Below the pieces are notes generated by a model that saw nothing but the letters and a program-made list of their open reading frames with translations, searched no databases and was not told the DNA's origin. A program made the position numbers and the translations under genes. Shown piece by piece: positions 1 through 4,736 of a DNA stretch of 6,626 bases. Origin of the DNA: Actinoplanes liguriensis (GTDB taxonomy: Bacteria; Actinomycetota; Actinomycetes; Mycobacteriales; Micromonosporaceae); NCBI GenBank assembly GCA_000715855.1, contig KL571367.1, positions 21,404 through 28,029 of the forward strand. The letters run 5' to 3'. Within the stretch, counting starts at the first letter, position 1. Every line of letters starts with the position of its first letter.

Positions 1-1363
1 GGCCCGGCCCGGTGTCGCTGACCTCGACGGTCACCTCGTCCTCCTCCTGCCGCACCAGCACCCGGACCCGCCGCGGCGCGCCGGACTCGGCCGAGGTGAC
101 CGCTTCGAGGGCGTTGTCGACCAGGTTGCCGACCACCGTGAGCAGATCACGAGCCGGCAGGGCGGAATCGTTCACCTGCGACGACGGGTCGACGGTCAGT
201 TCGACGCCGCGTTCGGCGGCCTGGGCCGACTTGCCGAGCAGCAGCGCGGCCAGGGCCGGTTCGCGGACCGCGCCGACGACCTGGTCGGTGAGTTGCTGGG
301 CGAGCGCGAGCTCTTCGGTGCCGAGCCGGATCGCCTCCTCCGGCCGGCCGAGCTCGACCAGGGTCAGGACGGTGTGCAGCCGGTTCGCCGCCTCGTGCGC
401 CTGGGCGCGCAGCGCCTCGGTCAGTCCGCGCACCGAGTCCAGTTCGCCGGTGAGCTGCCGCAGCTCGGTGTGGTCGCGCAGGGTCAGCACGCTGCCCCGG
501 GAGTCGTGGGTGAAGCGGCGGCTGGCGACGAGGATCCGGTCGCCGGCCAGGATCGGCTCGTCCACCATGGTGCGCCGCTCGGCGATCAGGTCCGCGACCT
601 CGGCGGGGACCGCCCGGGTGTCGTCGAAGTTCAGGAGACGCCGCGCCTCGTCGTTGATGAGTTCGACCTTCCCGTCGCGGCCGGCGACGACCAGCCCTTC
701 GCGGACCGAGTGCAGGACGGCGTCGTAGTACTCGTACATCCGGGTCATCTCGGCCGGTCCGAGGCCGTGGGTCTGCCGGCCGAGCCGGTGGCTGAGCGCC
801 CACGCGCCGGCGGCGGCGAGCAGCAGCGCCGCGCCGGTGCCGAGGGCGACCGCCGGGAACTGGGCGACCAGGGCCCGGTTGATCGCGGTGGTGCGGATGC
901 CGACCGCGACGAGCCCGACGATCGTGCCGGATTCGTCACGGATCGGCACCACGGTGCGCCACGAGTCGCCGAGGCTGCCGGGGTACTCCTCGACGACCGT
1001 GCCACCGGCCAGCGCCTCGTCGACGGTGCCGGCGAACGGGAGGCCGATCAGGCTGGTGGTCGGGTGCGTGTACCGGGTGCGGTCGGGGGCCATCACCACG
1101 ATGAAGTCGGTCTCGGTCGCGTCGCGCGCCGCCTCGGCGTACGGCTGAAGGGTCTTGGTGGGGTTGTCGGATCGCAACGCCGTGACCACCTCGGGCGAGT
1201 GCGCGACGGTCTCGGCGACGGCTTTGACCTGACCGATCGCGGCGTTGCGGGCGTCCCGTTGCGCGAGCAGCACCGCGCCGGTGGTGCAGACCGCCACGAG
1301 CAGCGTCACCACCAGCACCTGCAGTGCGAACAGCTGTCGCGCGATACTCCACCGTCGGGTCAC
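1..1363 (-). CDS. CitA/DcuS-family sensor histidine kinase (3' end cut by window edge)
   Basis: Membrane sensor kinase of a two-component system, likely sensing citrate or a C4-dicarboxylate outside the cell. Reading leftward from GTG at 1363-1361 gives 454 uninterrupted residues and no stop before the edge. Visible parts: membrane helix about 11-34; extracellular sensor about 35-164 with the family signature RYTHP (97-101) and a WRTVVPI segment (135-141); second helix about 165-190; cytoplasmic PAS domain about 210-300; phosphoacceptor box QAHEAANRLH with His323; N box NLVDNALEA with Asn417; G1 box DTGPG at 450-454, where the window ends. About 80-90 residues of the ATPase domain are probably missing. 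R97, H100 and R136 sit where family members have ligand-carboxylate contacts (from family knowledge, aligned by eye). The GTG start places a short basic leader before helix 1, but no clear Shine-Dalgarno precedes it. It is divergent from dctA, which supports a dicarboxylate role. Citrate or another carboxylate is possible. Confidence 0.93.
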   Translation of the reverse strand, partial: MTRRWSIARQLFALQVLVVTLLVAVCTTGAVLLAQRDARNAAIGQVKAVAETVAHSPEVVTALRSDNPTKTLQPYAEAARDATETDFIVVMAPDRTRYTHPTTSLIGLPFAGTVDEALAGGTVVEEYPGSLGDSWRTVVPIRDESGTIVGLVAVGIRTTAINRALVAQFPAVALGTGAALLLAAAGAWALSHRLGRQTHGLGPAEMTRMYEYYDAVLHSVREGLVVAGRDGKVELINDEARRLLNFDDTRAVPAEVADLIAERRTMVDEPILAGDRILVASRRFTHDSRGSVLTLRDHTELRQLTGELDSVRGLTEALRAQAHEAANRLHTVLTLVELGRPEEAIRLGTEELALAQQLTDQVVGAVREPALAALLLGKSAQAAERGVELTVDPSSQVNDSALPARDLLTVVGNLVDNALEAVTSAESGAPRRVRVLVRQEEDEVTVEVSDTGPG

Positions 1364-1445
1364 GGGAGGCCAATCTCTGTTGCGGGCCGATGAACAGAAT
1401 GACCGTAATCGTGATCCGGCCTGAGACCTAGACCACAGTCCAGGC
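1364..1445. promoter_or_regulatory. Shared divergent promoter region between the kinase gene and dctA
   Basis: This 82-bp gap must hold the start signals of both divergent genes, unless the promoters lie inside the coding regions. It is visibly less GC-rich than the flanks. It contains a dyad (1376-1398), a tandem AGACC pair (1424-1428 and 1430-1434), and a TAGACC at 1429-1434 that only weakly resembles a -10 element for dctA. No convincing -35 was found on either strand. Neither gene has a clear Shine-Dalgarno: AGG at 1442-1444 lies too close to the dctA ATG, and the bases before the kinase GTG are pyrimidine-rich. Very short leaders or leaderless transcripts are therefore possible. Promoter positions are inference. 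Confidence 0.5.
1376..1398. promoter_or_regulatory. Imperfectly spaced dyad, possible operator
   Basis: TCTGTT at 1376-1381 is matched by its reverse complement AACAGA at 1393-1398, with an 11-bp spacer. The half-site centres are 17 bp apart, and the site ends 12 bp upstream of the kinase start codon. A response regulator or other dimeric regulator could bind here, but a six-base dyad can also arise by chance, so this is a weak candidate. Confidence 0.25.
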
Positions 1446-2786
1446 ATGAAGGACCGCACCCGCTACCTGTACCCGGCCGTGATCGTGGCCGTCCTCCTCG
1501 GCATAGCCGTAGGCCTGCTCGCTCCGGACACGGCGGTGGAGCTCAAGCCGATCGGCACCGGATTCGTCAACCTCATCAAGATGATGATCAGCCCGGTCAT
1601 CTTCTGCACGCTCGTGCTCGGCGTCGGCTCGGTCCGGCAGGCCGCCAAGGTCGGCAAGGTCGGCGGCCTGACCCTCGGCTACTTCCTGACCATGTCGACG
1701 GTGGCGCTGGCCATCGGCCTGATCGTCGGCAACATCATCCACCCGGGTTCCGGCCTGCACCTGGACGCCTCGATCGCCGAGACCGGGCAGAAGCAGGTCA
1801 GCGACACCGCGAGCGAGACGACCGCCGACTTCCTGCTCGGCATCATCCCGACGACCCTGATCTCGCCGCTGGTCGGCAACGAGGTGCTGCAGACCCTGCT
1901 GGTCGCGCTGCTGATCGGCTTCGCGCTGCAGTCGATGGGCGAGCGCGCCCAGCCGGTGCTGAACGCGATCGCGGTCTTCCAGCGCCTGGTCTTCCGGGTC
2001 CTGGCCATGCTGATGTGGCTGGCCCCGATCGGCGCGTTCGGCGCGATCGCCGCGGTGGTCGGCTCGGCCGGCGTGGACGCGCTGATCAGCCTCGCGCAGA
2101 TCATGCTCGGCTTCTACCTGACCTGCGCGATCTTCGTGTTCGCGGTGCTCGGCCCGCTCCTCTGGCTGGTCGCCCGGGTCAACATCTGGCGGCTCTTCAG
2201 ATATCTGGGCCGCGAGTTCCTGCTGATCCTGTCGACGTCGTCGTCCGAGTCGGCGCTGCCGCGGCTGATCGCGAAGATGGAGCACGTCGGCGTCAGCAAG
2301 CCGGTCGTCGGCATCGCGGTCCCGACCGGGTACTCCTTCAACCTGGACGGCACGGCGATCTACCTGACGATGGCGTCGCTGTTCATCGCCCAGGCGATGG
2401 ACAAACCGCTCTCCATCGGCGAGCAGATCTCCCTGCTCCTGTTCATGATCATCGCGTCGAAGGGCGCTGCCGGGGTCACCGGCGCCGGCCTGGCCACCCT
2501 CGCCGGCGGCCTGCAGACGCACCGGCCGGAACTGGTCGACGGCGTCGGCCTGATCGTCGGCATCGACCGGTTCATGTCCGAGGCCCGCGCGCTGACCAAC
2601 TTCGCCGGCAACGCGGTCGCGACGGTGCTGATCGGGGTCTGGACCTCCGAGTTCGACCGGGCGAAGGCCGAACTGGTGCTCAGCGGCAACGACCCGTTCG
2701 ACGAGGCCACCATGCTCGACGACGACCACGCCCCGGCCGAGCAGCCCCCGGCCGCCGTCGCAACGTCAGAGACAAAAACCCTTTAA
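1446..2786 (+). CDS. dctA: DctA, C4-dicarboxylate:cation symporter
   Basis: Inner-membrane secondary transporter of the dicarboxylate/amino acid:cation symporter family (DAACS), importing succinate, fumarate or malate with cations. The 446 residues are close to the usual DctA length (about 430). Family motifs appear in order: N-terminal helix YPAVIVAVLLGIAVGLLAP; LIKMMISPVIFCTLVLG; the serine-rich hairpin motif STSSSESALP (263-272); PTGYSFNLDGT (293-303); KGAAGVTGAGL; and GIDRFMSEARALTNFAGN (372-389). R381 and N385 correspond to substrate-site and cation-site residues in the homologue GltPh. Ser378 sits where amino-acid carriers have an Asp that contacts the substrate amino group, so dicarboxylates fit better than glutamate or aspartate (by-eye alignment). 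The C-terminal tail of about 30 residues is acidic and Pro/Ala-rich. The ATG fits the family N-terminus but has no good Shine-Dalgarno. The last codons (gca, tca, aca, aaa, ctt, then TAA) are unusually A/T-rich for this genome. Divergent from the CitA/DcuS-type kinase, its likely controller. Confidence 0.96.
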   Translation: MKDRTRYLYPAVIVAVLLGIAVGLLAPDTAVELKPIGTGFVNLIKMMISPVIFCTLVLGVGSVRQAAKVGKVGGLTLGYFLTMSTVALAIGLIVGNIIHPGSGLHLDASIAETGQKQVSDTASETTADFLLGIIPTTLISPLVGNEVLQTLLVALLIGFALQSMGERAQPVLNAIAVFQRLVFRVLAMLMWLAPIGAFGAIAAVVGSAGVDALISLAQIMLGFYLTCAIFVFAVLGPLLWLVARVNIWRLFRYLGREFLLILSTSSSESALPRLIAKMEHVGVSKPVVGIAVPTGYSFNLDGTAIYLTMASLFIAQAMDKPLSIGEQISLLLFMIIASKGAAGVTGAGLATLAGGLQTHRPELVDGVGLIVGIDRFMSEARALTNFAGNAVATVLIGVWTSEFDRAKAELVLSGNDPFDEATMLDDDHAPAEQPPAAVATSETKTL

Positions 2787-2821
2787 ACCCGATTTGCGGG
2801 TACGGCCATTGCCCTGTTCCC

Positions 2822-2866
2822 GCGCTGGCACGGCTCACCCGGCCCCCCGGTGAGCCGTGCCAGCGC
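2822..2866 (+). terminator. Perfect 18-bp inverted repeat after dctA, probable terminator
   Basis: GCGCTGGCACGGCTCACC at 2822-2839 is perfectly complementary to 2849-2866, with a 9-base C-rich loop (2840-2848). It begins 35 bp after the dctA stop and ends 68 bp before the ABC ATPase start. No T-tract follows on the plus strand, so it is not a classical rho-independent terminator. U-less hairpins of this kind are common after genes in high-GC actinobacteria. It probably ends the dctA transcript and insulates the ABC operon. A regulatory or mRNA-stabilising role is the alternative. Confidence 0.75.
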
Positions 2867-2887
2867 CATGTGCGAATCATGCCAGCG
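2823..2887. repeat. Three copies of the 8-mer TGCCAGCG around the hairpin
   Basis: TGCCAGCG occurs in direct orientation at 2858-2865 and 2880-2887, and as its reverse complement at 2823-2830. The first and third of these positions are inside the hairpin arms. The copy at 2880-2887 lies outside the hairpin, in the leader of the ABC operon, and could in principle compete for the left arm. An eight-base match is short, so a chance origin is possible. Confidence 0.4.
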
Positions 2888-2917
2888 GGCACGCGCAGTC
2901 TTCTCCCGACAACGGAT

Positions 2918-2926
2918 GAGGGGGAG
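2918..2926 (+). promoter_or_regulatory. Strong ribosome binding site for the ABC ATPase gene
   Basis: GAGGGGGAG ends 8 bases before the GTG at 2935. This purine run fixes GTG as the start and is the best Shine-Dalgarno in the window. No clear -35/-10 pair was recognised between the 18-bp hairpin and this site. Confidence 0.75.
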
Positions 2927-2934
2927 CGAGAATC

Positions 2935-3918
2935 GTGGACGATCTCGTGGTGCGCGCCGAGGGGTTGCGCAAACGCTTCGGTAAGACGCAGGCGCTCGAC
3001 GGGGTGGACCTGGCCATGCGCCGGGGCACGGTGCTCGGCGTGCTGGGGCCCAACGGGGCCGGCAAGACCACCGCGGTACGGGTGCTGGCGACCCTGCTGC
3101 GCCCCGACGAGGGCACCGCGTTCGTCGCCGGCATCGACGTGCTGCGCGAGCCGCAGAAGGTGCGCCGCCGCATCGGGCTGACCGGGCAGTACGCGTCGGT
3201 CGACGAGGACCTGACCGGCACCCAGAACCTGGTGCTGATCGGCCAGCTGCTCGACCTGCACACCCGGGACGCCAAGAAGCGGGCGGCCGAGCTGCTGGAG
3301 TGGTTCGACCTGACCGAGGCCGCGGGACGCCCCGCCAAGACGTACTCCGGTGGCATGCGCCGCCGCCTCGACCTGGCCGCCAGTCTCGTCGGCCACCCCG
3401 AGGTGATCTTCCTCGACGAGCCGACCACCGGCCTCGACCCGGCCAAGCGCGAGGACATGTGGGGCGTCGTGCGCACCCAGGTCGCGCAGGGCTCCAGCGT
3501 GCTGCTGACCACGCAGTACCTGGAGGAGGCCGACGCACTGGCCGACGAGATCGTCGTCGTCGACCACGGCAAGGTGATCGCGCAGGACACGCCCGACGGG
3601 CTCAAGCGGCGCGTCGGCGGTCAGACGCTGCGGATCCGGCCGGCTGACGCGGGGCGGCTCAACGACGTACTGCGAATTCTTGATGGTGTTGCCGCACCCG
3701 GGACCAACGCCGCGCCGGACAGCGCAGCCGGCTCCCGGCCCGGAGCCGCCTCGGTCCCGGTCACCTCGGACCATGCGCTCGACGACGTGATCCCCGCGCT
3801 GCGCCGGGCCGGCATCGAGGTCAACGAGTTCGGCCTGCACCTGCCCAGCCTCGACGAGGTGTTCCACACCTTGACCGGCGCCGAGAAGGACGAGAAGAAG
3901 ACGGAGGCCCTGGTATGA
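2935..3918 (+). CDS. DrrA-family ABC exporter ATP-binding protein
   Basis: Cytoplasmic ATPase that would power the ABC-2 permease encoded next. The family includes the daunorubicin exporter DrrA and many antibiotic or lipid exporters. In 327 residues (DrrA is about 330): Walker A GPNGAGKTT (38-46), Q-loop Gln85, signature YSGGM (137-141), Walker B VIFLDE (157-162), and D-loop GLD (166-168). The H-loop position is Gln194 in LLTTQYLEEAD rather than His, a substitution typical of DrrA-like proteins. The C-terminal domain ends with PSLDEVFHTLTG (305-314), matching the LDEVF motif known from DrrA. Residues 253-275 form an Ala/Gly/Pro/Ser-rich linker that looks longer than usual, preceded by codons with atypical A/T third positions. 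The GTG start is backed by a strong ribosome binding site. Its stop overlaps the permease start by four bases (ATGA), indicating translational coupling. The substrate cannot be told from sequence; drug self-resistance is only one option. Confidence 0.95.
   Translation: MDDLVVRAEGLRKRFGKTQALDGVDLAMRRGTVLGVLGPNGAGKTTAVRVLATLLRPDEGTAFVAGIDVLREPQKVRRRIGLTGQYASVDEDLTGTQNLVLIGQLLDLHTRDAKKRAAELLEWFDLTEAAGRPAKTYSGGMRRRLDLAASLVGHPEVIFLDEPTTGLDPAKREDMWGVVRTQVAQGSSVLLTTQYLEEADALADEIVVVDHGKVIAQDTPDGLKRRVGGQTLRIRPADAGRLNDVLRILDGVAAPGTNAAPDSAAGSRPGAASVPVTSDHALDDVIPALRRAGIEVNEFGLHLPSLDEVFHTLTGAEKDEKKTEALV
3903..3907 (+). promoter_or_regulatory. Ribosome binding site for the permease gene, inside the ATPase gene
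   Basis: GGAGG lies within the last codons of the ATPase gene, 7 bases before the permease ATG at 3915. Together with the ATGA stop-start overlap it supports that start and coupled translation of the two subunits. Confidence 0.75.
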
Positions 3919-4733
3919 CCACCGCAGTTCTGGACGCGCCGGCCCACCTGGATTCGCCGCGCGGCGGATCGTTCCTCGCGCTGGTCCGGCACAGCGCCGC
4001 GCTCGCCAAGCGCAGCCTGATCAAGACCGTGCGCACGCCCGAGGCGCTGATCGACGTGACCATCCAGCCGGTCATCTTCCTGCTGATGTTCACCTACCTG
4101 TTCGGCGGCGCCATCGCCGGCGGCGACCGGCACACCTACCTGCAGTTCCTGCTCCCCGGCATGCTCGGCCAGTCGCTCGCCATGGGCGGCATCGCGCTCG
4201 GCCAGAACCTCAACGCCGACATCGAGAAGGGCGTCTTCGACCGATTCCGGTCACTGCCCGTCTCCCGGTCCGCGCCCCTGGTCGGCGCGGTCATGGCCGA
4301 CATCGTCCGCTACCTCACCGTGTGCCTCGTGACCCTGGGCATCGGCACCGTGATGGGCTTCCGGATCTCGACCGGCGCCCCGCCCACGATCGCCGCGGTC
4401 GCCCTCGCCATCGGATTCGGCCTCTGCTTCGGCTGGATCTCGGTCTGGGTCGGCATGATCGTGCGCACCTCCGGCGCGGTGCAGGGCGTGATGTTCCTGC
4501 TGGTCTTCCCGCTCTCGTTCGGCAGCAACGTGTTCGTCGCGACCGAGACCCTGCCCGGCTGGCTGCAAGCCTTCGTGAAGGTCAACCCGATCACCCACCT
4601 GGTCGGGGCGGAACGCGGCCTGCTGACCGGCGGACCGGTCGCCCATCACCTGTGGATGACCCTGGCCTGGATGGCCGGGCTGCTGGTGGTCTTCGTGCCA
4701 CTGGCCCTGCGCGCTTACAACAAGCGCGCCTGA
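3915..4733 (+). CDS. DrrB-family ABC-2 type exporter permease
   Basis: Membrane subunit forming the export pathway with the upstream ATPase. The length of 272 residues and six predicted helices fit ABC-2 (DrrB-like) permeases: about 48-68, 75-98, 127-149, 157-182, 190-208 and 246-265. The cytoplasmic N-terminus (1-45) carries a basic stretch, AKRSLIKTVRTPEALID, typical of the family. The loop after helix 2 has GQNLNADIEKGVFDRFRSLP (96-115), the conserved segment thought to contact the ATPase. The NPITHLV motif (224-230) and the basic C-terminus ALRAYNKRA are also standard. It starts at the ATGA overlap with the ATPase stop. It ends three bases before the stop of the convergent regulator gene. 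The exporter probably works as a dimer with two ATPase copies (family knowledge). Substrate unknown. Confidence 0.95.
   Translation: MTTAVLDAPAHLDSPRGGSFLALVRHSAALAKRSLIKTVRTPEALIDVTIQPVIFLLMFTYLFGGAIAGGDRHTYLQFLLPGMLGQSLAMGGIALGQNLNADIEKGVFDRFRSLPVSRSAPLVGAVMADIVRYLTVCLVTLGIGTVMGFRISTGAPPTIAAVALAIGFGLCFGWISVWVGMIVRTSGAVQGVMFLLVFPLSFGSNVFVATETLPGWLQAFVKVNPITHLVGAERGLLTGGPVAHHLWMTLAWMAGLLVVFVPLALRAYNKRA
4709..4729. terminator. 8-bp hairpin at the end of the permease gene
   Basis: GCGCGCTT (4709-4716) pairs perfectly with AAGCGCGC (4722-4729) across the loop ACAAC, directly before the permease stop at 4731. It lies just beyond the 3' end of the regulator gene on the minus strand, so it could help terminate that transcript. 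No T-run follows on either strand, and its role is inference. Confidence 0.4.
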
Positions 4734-4736
4734 CGA

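Noticed and set aside
293..1393. Plus-strand frame of 366 residues (and a smaller one at 12-728) opposite the histidine kinase
   Set aside because: The minus strand carries complete kinase motifs (H, N and G1 boxes) in one uninterrupted frame; the plus-strand products are low-complexity.
1428..2729. A 433-residue open frame antisense to nearly all of dctA
   Set aside because: Its composition is Asp/Arg/Gln/Gly-rich with no recognisable fold, it mirrors the codon structure of dctA, and dctA is unambiguous. Long antisense frames are expected in high-GC DNA.
2787..2801. Small hairpin ACCCG/CGGGT just after the dctA stop
   Set aside because: The 5-bp stem is too short to call as a terminator next to the much stronger 18-bp hairpin.
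2015..3181. Plus-strand frame spanning the end of dctA, the hairpin and the start of the ABC ATPase gene
   Set aside because: It overlaps two clear genes in another frame, runs through the terminator and is Arg/Pro-rich without motifs.
2680..3867. Minus-strand frame of 395 residues opposite the ABC ATPase
   Set aside because: It shadows a gene with all ABC motifs and shows no family signature.
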